A DNA stretch of 10,798 nucleotides from a bacterium UBP1_UBA4783 (GTDB lineage Bacteria > Krumholzibacteriota > Krumholzibacteriia > Krumholzibacteriales > Krumholzibacteriaceae): the NCBI GenBank assembly GCA_002403075.1, contig DHHB01000053.1:10556-21353 (forward strand), given 5' to 3'. The notes under the pieces were generated by a model. It did no database searches, was not told the DNA's origin, and saw only the letters and a list, made by a program, of their open reading frames with translations. The stretch's first letter is position 1. Each line of letters begins with the position of its first letter. Shown one piece after another: positions 1-7,496 of this stretch. The translations under genes and the position numbers were made by a program.

Positions 1-888
1 CTTGCGCGTCTCGACGACGTCGACGCGGTCGCGGCCCTCCGCGCGGTGGAGGCCGATCGGGCGGTCGCCGAGGCCTCGCTCGTAGATCTCGACGTGCGGC
101 TCGCGAATGCGCGCCGCACCCTCGAGCGCACACGCACTCTCCGCGCGCAGGAGCTCGTGAGCGAGGAGGAGCTCGACGCGGCCGAGACCGCCGTCGCGAG
201 CCTCGAGGCCCAAGTCGCGCTCGCGAAGCAGCGTATCGCATCCGCCGGGAGAGCGGTCGAGATCGCGCGCCAGAATGTCGAGAACTGCGTCATCCGCGCA
301 CCGTTCGCCGGAATCGTCGTCTCGAAGGACGCGCAGCCCGGCGAGATGGTCTCGCCGATTTCGGCCGGCGGCGGCTTCACCCGAACCGGCATCGCGACCG
401 TCGTCGACATGCGTTCGCTCGAGGTCGAAGTGGACGTCAACGAGTCGTACATCGCCCGCGTCGCCCCGGGCCAGCGCGTCGAAACGGTGCTCGACGCGTA
501 TCCCGACTGGCGCATACCTTCGAAGGTGCGCACCGTCATCCCGACCGCCGACCGCCAGAAGGCGACCGTCAAGGTGCGCATCGCGTTCGACGCGCTCGAC
601 CCCCGCATTCTGCCCGACATGGGGGTGAAAGTTTCGTTTCTCAATGAATCGTCCGATTCGACGGCCGCCGGAATCGTTCTCGTGCGACGCGACGCGATCC
701 GCGAAGGGGACCAACAATCGTACGCGTTCGTCGTCGCGGACGGCCGCGTCGATCGGCGCGCGGTGCGGACGGGGCGGGATCGAGGCGCCGACATCGAAGT
801 GATCGCGGGGCTGCGCGCGGGAGAGCGGGTCGTTTCTCCGGTGCCGGCGAAGCTCCGGGACGGCGACCGCGTCTCGGTGAAACAGTGA
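1..888 (+). CDS. MacA/HlyD-type periplasmic adaptor subunit of an ABC efflux system (5' end missing)
   Basis: The reading frame is open from the first base to the TGA at 886-888, so the visible 295 residues are the C-terminal part; the signal or membrane anchor lies upstream of the window. Visible residues start with LARLDD, the usual end of the first half of the biotinyl-lipoyl-like (barrel-sandwich) domain. Next comes an alpha-helical hairpin of Ala, Glu and Arg-rich heptads (about 10-93), then the second lipoyl half with VIRAPFAGIV (98-107) and a PGEMVSP turn. A beta-barrel domain (about 130-215) and a C-terminal membrane-proximal domain (about 225-293, with GLRAGERVV) follow. Proteins of this family bridge an inner-membrane permease and the outer-membrane exit duct, or deliver substrate to it. 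The ATPase gene starts 37 bp downstream and two permease genes follow, so it belongs to that ABC exporter rather than to an RND pump. Family assignment is firm; the substrate is unknown. Confidence 0.9.
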   Translation, partial: LARLDDVDAVAALRAVEADRAVAEASLVDLDVRLANARRTLERTRTLRAQELVSEEELDAAETAVASLEAQVALAKQRIASAGRAVEIARQNVENCVIRAPFAGIVVSKDAQPGEMVSPISAGGGFTRTGIATVVDMRSLEVEVDVNESYIARVAPGQRVETVLDAYPDWRIPSKVRTVIPTADRQKATVKVRIAFDALDPRILPDMGVKVSFLNESSDSTAAGIVLVRRDAIREGDQQSYAFVVADGRVDRRAVRTGRDRGADIEVIAGLRAGERVVSPVPAKLRDGDRVSVKQ

Positions 889-914
889 GGGTGCGCCCGC
901 ATTCGACAAACGTG

Positions 915-920
915 AAGGAG
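915..920 (+). promoter_or_regulatory. Ribosome binding site of the ATPase gene
   Basis: AAGGAG sits 5 nt before the ATG at 926. It fixes this ATG as the start, although a different frame is open from 885. Confidence 0.75.
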
Positions 921-925
921 CTCAT

Positions 926-1672
926 ATGGTTCGCGTCGACGGAAAAGGAACGGAGTCGCTTGTCGAGATCAGGAGCCTCGACAAGAAATACCGCCGCGGC
1001 GGAGAAGAGATCGACGTGCTCCGCGGGCTCAACCTCGACGTCGATCAGGGCGAGTTCATCGCGTTCATGGGGCCGTCCGGTTCGGGCAAAACGACGCTGC
1101 TCAACCTCATCGGCGGGCTCGACGTGCCGACGGCGGGGACGATCCGCGTCGCCGGCGACGAGATCGGCGCCCTCTCCGGCCGCAAGCTCGCGGCGTGGCG
1201 CGCGCGCCACATCGGTTTCATCTTTCAGATGTACAACCTCATCCCTGTTCTCACGGCGTTCCAAAACGTGCAGCTCCCCCTCCTCCTCACCGGCCTCTCG
1301 AAATCAGATCGCCGCGAGCACGTCGAAGCGGCCCTCGAGCTCGTCGGTCTCACGGACCGCATGCACCACTACCCGCGGCAGCTCTCGGGCGGGCAGGAGC
1401 AGCGCGTCGCGATCGCGCGCGCGATCGTCGCCGATCCGACGATCCTTCTCTGCGACGAACCGACGGGGGATCTCGACCGCGCCTCCGGCGACGAGATCCT
1501 CGCCATCATCAGCCGCCTCTCCCGCGAGTTCCGGAAAACGATATTCCTCGTGACGCACGACCCCGTCGCAGCCGAGCGCGCGGGCACGCTTCTGCATCTT
1601 GATAAGGGAACCCTCCTCGAGTGCGCCGCCGACGGCCGCGTGGCGTGCAAACCGGAGGATCGCAAAAGGTGA
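926..1672 (+). CDS. ABC transporter ATP-binding protein, MacB/LolD (FtsE-like) family
   Basis: This 248-residue cytoplasmic ATPase has every expected motif: Walker A GPSGSGKT (49-56), Q-loop Gln101 in FIFQMYNLIPVLT, signature LSGGQ (153-157), Walker B ILLCDEP (173-179) followed by TGDLD, and the H-loop His211 in VTHD. The phrase FQMYNLIPVLTAFQNVQLPL is typical of the MacB/LolD/FtsE group, whose members power FtsX-type permeases and drive export or lipoprotein extraction by mechanotransmission. Length is normal for the family. The signature continues QEQR instead of the commoner QQQR, a mild change. The start is chosen from AAGGAG 5 nt upstream. The stop overlaps the GTG start of the next gene by 4 bp (GTGA), which suggests translational coupling. 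A homodimer of this ATPase probably serves both permeases, because no second ATPase gene is seen in the window. Confidence 0.96.
   Translation: MVRVDGKGTESLVEIRSLDKKYRRGGEEIDVLRGLNLDVDQGEFIAFMGPSGSGKTTLLNLIGGLDVPTAGTIRVAGDEIGALSGRKLAAWRARHIGFIFQMYNLIPVLTAFQNVQLPLLLTGLSKSDRREHVEAALELVGLTDRMHHYPRQLSGGQEQRVAIARAIVADPTILLCDEPTGDLDRASGDEILAIISRLSREFRKTIFLVTHDPVAAERAGTLLHLDKGTLLECAADGRVACKPEDRKR
1654..1658 (+). promoter_or_regulatory. Ribosome binding site deciding the GTG start of permease 1
   Basis: GGAGG lies inside the 3' end of the ATPase gene, 10 nt before the GTG at 1669. It supports that GTG over the in-frame GTG at 1621. The latter would add 16 mostly basic residues ahead of the normal beginning of an FtsX-type permease. 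Confidence 0.6.
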
Positions 1673-2808
1673 AATTCCTCCATCTCGTGCTCGTCAACCT
1701 CCGCCGCAAGAAGACGCGCACCGCGCTCACGATCGGCTCGTTCACCGTCGCGCTTTTCCTCTTCGGCATCCTCGCGACGATCAAATCTGCGCTCGGCTCG
1801 GGCGTGGACGTCGCGGGGGCCGACAGGCTCGTCGTGCGAAACCGCGTCTCGCTCATCCAGCCGCTCCCCATCGCGTACCGGGATCAGATCCTCAGGCTGC
1901 CGCACGTCGAGGAGGCGACCTTCGCGACGTGGTTCGGCGGGTACTATCAGGACATGAAGAACTTCTTCCCGAACTTCGCGATCGACGTCCCGAACTGGCG
2001 CCGCGTGTATCCCGAATACAAGTTCTCCGACGAGGAGTGGCGCGCGTTCGCGGAAGACCGCGAGGGCTGCGTCATCAGTCCGCCGCTCGCGAAGCGCTTC
2101 GGCTGGAAGATCGGCGACCGCATTCCGCTCGAAGCGACGATCTGGGCCGGCACGTGGGAGCTCAACGTCCGCGCGATCTACGAAACCGACCGCCGGGAGC
2201 TCACGAGCCCCGAGCTGTGGTTCCACTACGAATACCTCGACGAGCGGCGCTCCTTCTGGAAAGGCTTCGTCGGGTGGTACACGGTCAAGATCGACGATCC
2301 CGGAAACGCCGTCGAGGCGGCCGAGGCGATCGACGACCGCTTCGCCAACTCGCCGTTCGAGACGAAAACCGAGACGGAGAAGGCGTTCGCGGCGGGCTTC
2401 GCGAACCAGATCGGGAACATCAGACTCCTCATCCTCTCGATCGGCTCGGTCGTCTTCTTTACGCTGCTCCTCGTGACGGGGAACGCGATGGCGAGCGCCG
2501 TCCGCGAGCGGACGGGCGAACTTGCCGTGCTCAAGACGATCGGCATGAACGACCTGACCGTTCTCTCGCTCGTGATGGCGGAAGCGATCGCGGTCGCGGC
2601 GGTGGGAGGAGGCGCGGGGCTTGTGCTCGCGAAACTCTTCACGCTCCGCGGCGATCCGACGGGGGGCATGCTCGCGAATTTCTATCTCTCTCCCCGCAAT
2701 CTCGCGCTCGGATTCGCGCTCGCGCTCGCCGCGGGCGCGGCCGCGGGGATACTGCCGGCTCTCGGCGCCATGCGCCTGCGGATCGTGGACGCCCTGAGGA
2801 GGGTGTGA
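1669..2808 (+). CDS. FtsX/MacB-type ABC permease, subunit 1
   Basis: This 379-residue inner-membrane protein has the FtsX-family layout. A short basic N-terminus (NLRRKKTRTALTI) leads to a first membrane helix (about 18-37), then a roughly 210-residue extracytoplasmic MacB_PCD-like domain (about 40-250), then three helices (about 252-273, 301-323, 344-364). The cytoplasmic coupling segment after helix 2 reads RTGELAVLKTIGM (281-293), the usual FtsX motif. The extracytoplasmic domain is rich in aromatics, with WFGGYYQDMKNFF (88-100) and LWFHYEYLDE (183-192). From memory, these motifs mark a widespread permease subgroup that occurs with a second, different permease; a search would confirm this. 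It contains a single cysteine, Cys134, in the extracytoplasmic domain. The gene overlaps the ATPase stop by 4 bp and ends 2 bp before subunit 2. It probably forms a heterodimer with the next product. Substrate unknown. Confidence 0.93.
   Translation: MKFLHLVLVNLRRKKTRTALTIGSFTVALFLFGILATIKSALGSGVDVAGADRLVVRNRVSLIQPLPIAYRDQILRLPHVEEATFATWFGGYYQDMKNFFPNFAIDVPNWRRVYPEYKFSDEEWRAFAEDREGCVISPPLAKRFGWKIGDRIPLEATIWAGTWELNVRAIYETDRRELTSPELWFHYEYLDERRSFWKGFVGWYTVKIDDPGNAVEAAEAIDDRFANSPFETKTETEKAFAAGFANQIGNIRLLILSIGSVVFFTLLLVTGNAMASAVRERTGELAVLKTIGMNDLTVLSLVMAEAIAVAAVGGGAGLVLAKLFTLRGDPTGGMLANFYLSPRNLALGFALALAAGAAAGILPALGAMRLRIVDALRRV
2796..2803 (+). promoter_or_regulatory. Ribosome binding site deciding the start of permease 2
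   Basis: GAGGAGGG overlaps the last codons of permease 1 and lies 7 nt before the ATG at 2811. It fixes the start of permease 2, whose frame is open far upstream (to about 1599) only because of the high GC content. Confidence 0.8.
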
Positions 2809-2810
2809 GA

Positions 2811-3983
2811 ATGGCGATCCCTATCGAATACAACGTCCGAAGCGCCGTCGCGCGCTGGCCTTCGACGCTCGTCGCCGTTCTCAGCATCGCGGGGACCGTC
2901 GCCGTGTTCGTCGTCATGCTCGCGATGGCGCAGGGGTTTCAGGCGACGCTCGTTTCGGGCGGCTCCCCGGAAAACGCCATCGTGCTGCGCGGCGGCGCCG
3001 AGAGCGAGATGATGAGCGCGCTCACGCTCGATCAAGCGCGGGTCCTCGCCGGCGCGCCGGGCGTCGCCCGGTCGGCCGCGGGCGATCCGCTCGCGAGCAA
3101 CGAGGTCGTCGTCATCGGCGCGTTCGCGCTCGCGGCGACGGGGTCGGACGCGAACGTCCAGATCCGCGGCGTCTCGCCGCTCGCCCTCGACGTGCGGCCG
3201 AACGTGCGCATCGCCGGAGGGCGGTTCTTTCAGCCGGGTCTCACCGAGCTCGTCGTGGGGCGGAACGTGCCGTCCACGTACACGGGGTTTTCCCTCGGAT
3301 CGACCGTCGAGTTCGGCGGCGGCAGTTGGACGATCGTCGGCGTATTCGACGCGGGCGGAAGCTCCTTCGATTCCGAGATTTGGTGCGACGCAACCGTTCT
3401 CAACCAGATCTTCAAGCGCCCTGAGAACATCTTCCAATCGGTGACGGTGCGGCTCGAATCTCCGGAGAGCCTCGGGGCGTTCAAGGACGCGGCGACCTCC
3501 GATCCGCGCCTCGCGGTGGACGTCTTCCGCGAGACGACCTACTATGAGGAGCAGTCGCGGACGGTATCGACGATCATCCGCGTGCTCGGATTCATCGTCG
3601 CCGCCGTCATGGCGGTGGGAGCGGTGTTCGCCGCGCTCAACACGATGTACGCGGCGGTTTCGGCGCGCTCCGCCGAGATCGCGACCCTCAAGGCCCTCGG
3701 CTTCGGCCCGGCGAGCGTCGTGGCCTCGTTCGTCGGCGAGTCGATCGTCGTCGCGCTCGCGGGCGGCGTCGTCGGAAGCCTCGCCGCGCTTCCCTTCAAC
3801 GGCTTCACCTCGGGCACCATGAACTGGTCGAGCTTCTCCTACCTCGCGTTCTCGTTCCGCGTCACTCCCGCGATCGTCGCGAGCGGGCTCGTCTTCTCGA
3901 TCGTTATGGGGATCGTCGGCGGGCTTCCGCCCGCGGTGCGGGCGGCGCGGCTTCCCATCGTCGTGGCGCTCCGGGAGCTGTAA
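2811..3983 (+). CDS. FtsX/MacB-type ABC permease, subunit 2
   Basis: This 390-residue inner-membrane protein is a second FtsX-type permease, clearly different in sequence from subunit 1. It opens with MAIPIEYNVRSAVARWPSTL, then helix 1 (about 20-42). An extracytoplasmic domain follows (about 43-250), with NAIVLRGGAESE (55-66), VQIRGVSPLALDVRP (116-130) and WTIVGVFDAGGSSFDSEIW (173-191). Helices 2-4 are at about 255-277, 304-326 and 352-374. The cytoplasmic coupling segment after helix 2 is SARSAEIATLKALGFGP (284-300). The ATG follows the previous stop after 2 bp. From memory, MFP-ATPase-permease-permease sets with these two distinct permeases are common in Gram-negative genomes and their substrates are mostly undetermined. 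Its only cysteine is Cys192, in the extracytoplasmic domain. This is the last gene of the visible operon; the terminator hairpin begins right after its stop. Confidence 0.93.
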   Translation: MAIPIEYNVRSAVARWPSTLVAVLSIAGTVAVFVVMLAMAQGFQATLVSGGSPENAIVLRGGAESEMMSALTLDQARVLAGAPGVARSAAGDPLASNEVVVIGAFALAATGSDANVQIRGVSPLALDVRPNVRIAGGRFFQPGLTELVVGRNVPSTYTGFSLGSTVEFGGGSWTIVGVFDAGGSSFDSEIWCDATVLNQIFKRPENIFQSVTVRLESPESLGAFKDAATSDPRLAVDVFRETTYYEEQSRTVSTIIRVLGFIVAAVMAVGAVFAALNTMYAAVSARSAEIATLKALGFGPASVVASFVGESIVVALAGGVVGSLAALPFNGFTSGTMNWSSFSYLAFSFRVTPAIVASGLVFSIVMGIVGGLPPAVRAARLPIVVALREL

Positions 3984-3984
3984 C

Positions 3985-4017
3985 AAAAAGCCCGGGCGCG
4001 CGACGCGCGCCCGGGCT
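3985..4017 (-). terminator. Intrinsic terminator of the tricorn gene, shared with the convergent ABC operon
   Basis: A 13-bp, nearly all-GC stem (3989-4001 with 4005-4017) closes on a 3-nt loop. On the - strand it is followed directly by a run of five T (complement of A 3985-3989), making a strong rho-independent terminator 25 nt after the tricorn stop codon. On the + strand the hairpin starts 5 bp after the permease 2 stop, but its nearest T-rich stretch (TTTTCGTTTTT) only begins about 14 nt downstream. Termination in that direction would be weaker. Confidence 0.88.
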
Positions 4018-4042
4018 CGGAGAACGCCTCTTTTCGTTTTTC

Positions 4043-7000
4043 TCAGCGCTTGTCCGGATCCCTCGGCGTCGGCGGCGTCTTGGGAGGCTCTTTCCGGATC
4101 TTCTCCAGCAGAACCTCGACTGCCTTCTCGAGCTGAGGATCGCGTCCCTTGACGAGAAGATCGGGCGCGTTCTCGACCTCGATGTCGGGCGAGACGCCGA
4201 CGTTCTCGACGGCGTAGTTCCCCTCGAGATCGGTGAATCCGACTGCCGGCATCGTCACGCCGCCGCCGTCCATGAGCGGGATGTTCCTGTTGATCCCGAC
4301 GAGGCCGCCCCACGTGCGCTTGCCGATGAGCGGCCCGAGCCCGGCTTGACGGAAGAAGTACGGGAAGGCGTCACCGCCCGAGCCGGACCACTCGTTGACG
4401 AGCATGGCGAGGTGGCCCTTAGGCGCCGAGCCCGGGAAGGGGGCCAGTTTCTTGAAGTGCCGCCCTCCCCAGTAGCTCGTCGTCCGCCGGGCGAGACGGT
4501 CGACGAAGAGGGTAGGCATCCAGCCGCCGCTGTTCCAGCGCTCGTCGATGACGATGCCGTCGAGGTTCGTCTGGCCGTAGAAGAGCCTCGCGAACTCCAT
4601 GAGACCTTCGACAGTCGTGTTCGGCACGTGGACGTAGCCGACGCGGCCGCCCGAGGCCTCGAGGACCTTGAGCCTGTTCGATTCGACCCAGTCGGCGTAG
4701 CGGATGTTGATGTCGCTCGCCACGGGCTCGACCGTGACGTCGCGCGCGTCCTTGCCGTCCGGAGCCGCCGAGACCTTGATCGCGGTCTGCTTGCCGGCGC
4801 GGTTCTCGAGCAGCGCGATGGGATCCGCGGGATATTTCAGATCGACGCCATCGATGGCGAGTATGTACTCGCCCTCCTTGACGTTGACGCCGGGCTGGGC
4901 GAGCGGCCCGCGCCACTGAGGATCCCAGTTGCGTCCGGTGTAGATCTTCGAGATCCGGTAGCGCCCGCTCGCGCGGTCGGCTTCGAAGTCGCAGCCGAGG
5001 AGCCCCGTTCCGACCCTGCGCACGCTCGGAAAATCGCCGCCGCCTACGTAGGCGTGGCCGGCGTTGAGCTCGGAGATAAGCTCGCCGATGAGGTAGTTGA
5101 GATCGTCGCGGGTCGTGAGGTACGGCAGGAGCGCCTCGTAGCGGCGGCGGATCTTGTCCCAATCGAGGCCGTGCATGTTCTTCACGTAGAAGAAATCGCG
5201 TTCGAGGCGCCACGCCTCGGCGAACATCTGCGCCCACTCGGCGCGCGGATCGACCTTCATGTCGAGATCAGCGGTCGCGATCTTGCCGTCGCCGACCTTC
5301 TTCCCCTCGGCGGCGTCGATGATGCCGTAAACCTGGCCCGCGCGGTAGAGGATCTTCTTGCCGTCGGCCGAAAAGGCGTAGTTGGTGATGCCGCCGATGA
5401 CCGTCTTCGACTCGCGCTTCGAGAGGTCGAAGTACTTGAGCGTGAAGCCCTGCGGACCGTCGCCGTCGCCGCCGCCCGCGCCGATCGGCACGTTCGGAGC
5501 GTCGGCGTAGAAGAGCTTCCCTTCGGCCGGATAGAGGCCGAGGAAATTGCCCATGCCGACCGGAAGTCCGACGATGCGCGACTCGAAGCCGTCGAAGTCG
5601 ATCTCGAGGGCCTTTTTTGCGTCGTCTTTCTTCTCGTCCTTGGCGTCCTTCTTCGCGTCGTCTTTCTTGTCGTTCTTCTTGTCGTCCTTCTTGTCGTCCT
5701 TCTTGTCGGCGTCCTTTCCGCCCTCGTCCTTCTTCTCCTCTTTCACCTCGACCTCGTCGCTTTCGGGGGCGAGCGGCGATGGGGTGTCGGCCTTGAGCGT
5801 CACGGCGCAGACGACCGACGGATAGACGTAGTTGATATCGTAGTCGTAGTTGTTGAACTGGAACGCGGTCGCACGGTCCGACACGAAATAGAGATACTTG
5901 CCGTCCGGCGAGAAGCAGGGGTTCCGGTCGTTCCATAATCCGCTCGTCGCCTGGCGCGATTTCTTCTCGTCGAGCGAATAGAAATGGATGGCGTTGTTGC
6001 CGTTGTCGCCGCTCTTCGCGTAGACGATCCACTTGCTGTCCGCCGACCACGCGTAGTCGGCGAGATCGCCCCACGGATCGACGTCGACCGCGACGACCTT
6101 TTTATCGTCGATGTCGACGTAGTAGAAGTTGAACGTCTCGTCGTGGAACGCGAGCTTCTTGCTGTCGGGCGACCACGTCATGCCGAACGGATACTGCCCG
6201 ATCCCCTTCGTGACGCGGACCTCGTCGCCGGAACCGTCCGGCTTGCGGAGATAGATGTCGTACTCGCCGGTCGCGTCTGAGAAGTAGGCGATCCATGTGC
6301 CGTCTGGCGAGAACACGGGCGCGCGCTCCCGGACGCCCGGCGTGCGGGTGACGTTGCGAACGACGCCCTTCTCCGCCGGAACGGTGAAGATCTCGCCCCG
6401 CGCCTCGAAAACCGCGCGCTTGCCGGTGCCGGAGAGATCGCCCCCGCGGATGAGTCCCGCGACGCGCTCGTAGCGCGGGCGCGCGTCGGAGAGCTCTCCC
6501 GGCACGACGATCTCGAGCTTGCGCGTCTTCTCGGACTTCAGGTCGAGCACGTAGAGCCAGCCGCCGTTCTCGTAGACGATCGCTCCGTCGCCGAGGCTCG
6601 GCCACTTGACGTCGTACTCGTCGTGGTTCGTGAGCTTGCGCACCTTCTTCGTGGCGAGGTCGAGCGCGTAGACGTTGTACGTGCGCTCGCGGTCGGAGAT
6701 GAAATACAGCGTGTTCCCGTGCCACATCGGGAACATGTCGTTTCCGTCGGAATCGACGAGGAGCTCGGCGTCTCCCGTCTTCAGGTCGTACATCCAGATG
6801 TTGGGGGCCATGCCGCCGCGGTAGCGCTTCCACGTGCGGAACTCGCGGGCGAGGCGCGTGAAAGCGATCTTCGAGGCGTCGGGCGAATAGCTCGCGAGCT
6901 CGCCCTCGAAGAGCGGGAGCGCCTCGGCGACGCCGCCGTCCTTCGAGACGGTATAGAGCTTCATGTAGCGCGGGCCGGGGTTCGTCTTGGACTCGCGGTT

Positions 7001-7381
7001 CGAGCGGAAGAGAACGCGGTCTCCCGAGGGATGCCAGTCGAGCACGGCATCCGGCATGGGGTGATAGGTCAGGCGCTTCGGCATGCCTCCCTCGACGGGG
7101 ATCGTGAAGACGTCGGTGTTGCCGTCGTAGAGGGCGGAAAAGGCGATCGTCTTTCCGTCGGGGGAAAACTTCGCGGCTATTTCCGACCAAGGATGCGACG
7201 TGAGCCTCGCCGCCGTGCCGCCCGCCGCGGAGACGATCCAGAGATCGCCGCCGTGCGTGAACACTATTTTATCCCCGTGGATGTCGGGGTAGCGCATGAG
7301 CCTGCTTTCGGCCGCCGCGGGAGCGGCGGACGCGCACGCGAGCATCCCGAGAATCGCGAGACAAATAATCCTCCTGCCCAT
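4043..7381 (-). CDS. Exported tricorn-family protease (MEROPS S41B type)
   Basis: This 1112-residue protein begins with a signal peptide (MGRRIICLAILGMLACASAA..., probable cleavage after APAAA at 24), so it acts in the periplasm or outside the cell. Propeller-type PD40 repeats fill about 30-530 (FSPDGKTIAFSA, FSPDGTWIAYFSD, WSPDSKKLAF, FSPDGKYLYFVSD). A Lys/Asp-rich linker (about 547-590) and another propeller segment follow. Then come the tricorn C1 helical domain (about 712-780), a PDZ domain (about 790-880) and the S41 catalytic domain (about 890-1073). Likely catalytic residues are His776 (ELNAGHAYV), nucleophile Ser1001 (NEWSGSGGD) and Glu1059 (AVENVGVSPDIEVE). The family cleaves peptides entering through the propeller channel. 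The chosen ATG has AAAGGAG 5 nt upstream; an ATG 31 codons earlier (7474) lacks a signal peptide and is rejected. It has its own terminator and probably its own promoter, so it seems monocistronic. Confidence 0.95.
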   Translation of the reverse strand: MGRRIICLAILGMLACASAAPAAAESRLMRYPDIHGDKIVFTHGGDLWIVSAAGGTAARLTSHPWSEIAAKFSPDGKTIAFSALYDGNTDVFTIPVEGGMPKRLTYHPMPDAVLDWHPSGDRVLFRSNRESKTNPGPRYMKLYTVSKDGGVAEALPLFEGELASYSPDASKIAFTRLAREFRTWKRYRGGMAPNIWMYDLKTGDAELLVDSDGNDMFPMWHGNTLYFISDRERTYNVYALDLATKKVRKLTNHDEYDVKWPSLGDGAIVYENGGWLYVLDLKSEKTRKLEIVVPGELSDARPRYERVAGLIRGGDLSGTGKRAVFEARGEIFTVPAEKGVVRNVTRTPGVRERAPVFSPDGTWIAYFSDATGEYDIYLRKPDGSGDEVRVTKGIGQYPFGMTWSPDSKKLAFHDETFNFYYVDIDDKKVVAVDVDPWGDLADYAWSADSKWIVYAKSGDNGNNAIHFYSLDEKKSRQATSGLWNDRNPCFSPDGKYLYFVSDRATAFQFNNYDYDINYVYPSVVCAVTLKADTPSPLAPESDEVEVKEEKKDEGGKDADKKDDKKDDKKNDKKDDAKKDAKDEKKDDAKKALEIDFDGFESRIVGLPVGMGNFLGLYPAEGKLFYADAPNVPIGAGGGDGDGPQGFTLKYFDLSKRESKTVIGGITNYAFSADGKKILYRAGQVYGIIDAAEGKKVGDGKIATADLDMKVDPRAEWAQMFAEAWRLERDFFYVKNMHGLDWDKIRRRYEALLPYLTTRDDLNYLIGELISELNAGHAYVGGGDFPSVRRVGTGLLGCDFEADRASGRYRISKIYTGRNWDPQWRGPLAQPGVNVKEGEYILAIDGVDLKYPADPIALLENRAGKQTAIKVSAAPDGKDARDVTVEPVASDINIRYADWVESNRLKVLEASGGRVGYVHVPNTTVEGLMEFARLFYGQTNLDGIVIDERWNSGGWMPTLFVDRLARRTTSYWGGRHFKKLAPFPGSAPKGHLAMLVNEWSGSGGDAFPYFFRQAGLGPLIGKRTWGGLVGINRNIPLMDGGGVTMPAVGFTDLEGNYAVENVGVSPDIEVENAPDLLVKGRDPQLEKAVEVLLEKIRKEPPKTPPTPRDPDKR
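5612..5743 (-). repeat. Lys/Asp-rich low-complexity linker in the tricorn protease, with a 12-nt tandem repeat
   Basis: Residues 547-590 are almost entirely Lys, Asp, Glu and Ala. At DNA level 5657-5704 is four tandem 12-nt units (GTCGTCCTTCTT and close variants), each encoding a KKDD-type step. It lies between propeller segments and is probably a flexible, highly charged loop. Such a repeat can change length in steps of four residues without a frameshift. Confidence 0.8.
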
Positions 7382-7386
7382 CGAAG

Positions 7387-7393
7387 CTCCTTT
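7387..7393 (-). promoter_or_regulatory. Ribosome binding site deciding the tricorn protease start
   Basis: AAAGGAG on the - strand, 5 nt before the ATG at 7379-7381. It selects this start over the upstream in-frame ATG at 7474. Confidence 0.75.
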
Positions 7394-7442
7394 CGGTAAA
7401 AAGTTGACGAACCCGGATCGGGAGAGAATCCGGCGATATGCT

Positions 7443-7474
7443 GTAATACTCTCGAAAGGGGCGGTTTGTTTCAA
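7443..7474 (-). promoter_or_regulatory. Possible promoter of the tricorn protease gene
   Basis: The 7382-7504 interval is the only non-coding space upstream of the gene and contains an AT-rich patch. On the - strand TTGAAA (7469-7474) could be a -35 element and TATTAC (7443-7448) a -10, but the 20-nt spacing is too long to be convincing. Treat it as the likely promoter region rather than a mapped promoter. Confidence 0.22.
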
Positions 7475-7496
7475 TTATTAGCCGGCCGGGACACGG

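Noticed and set aside
1599..2810. Upstream extension of the permease 2 frame
   Set aside because: The extension is Arg- and Pro-rich, lies in a different frame over permease 1, and is made unnecessary by the GAGGAGGG site and ATG at 2811.
2682..4313. A 543-codon open frame on the - strand across permease 2
   Set aside because: Its product is almost entirely Arg, Glu, Asp, Gly and Ala, and it runs through the terminator hairpin and the end of the protease gene.
4346..5938. A 530-codon open frame on the + strand, antisense to the tricorn protease
   Set aside because: It is a mirror of the codon bias in a high-GC gene: the product is mostly Arg, Val, Leu, Asp and Glu with no domain or plausible start. 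The - strand frame is a clear conserved protease.
7332..7340. Possible lipoprotein box around Cys16 of the tricorn signal peptide (M-L-A-C)
   Set aside because: The -3 and -2 residues (Met, Leu) do not fit a lipobox, and a normal signal peptidase I site (APAAA, then ES) lies downstream.
7382..7474. Upstream in-frame ATG that would add 31 residues to the tricorn protease
   Set aside because: It would bury the signal peptide, and the ATG at 7381 has a good AAAGGAG site.
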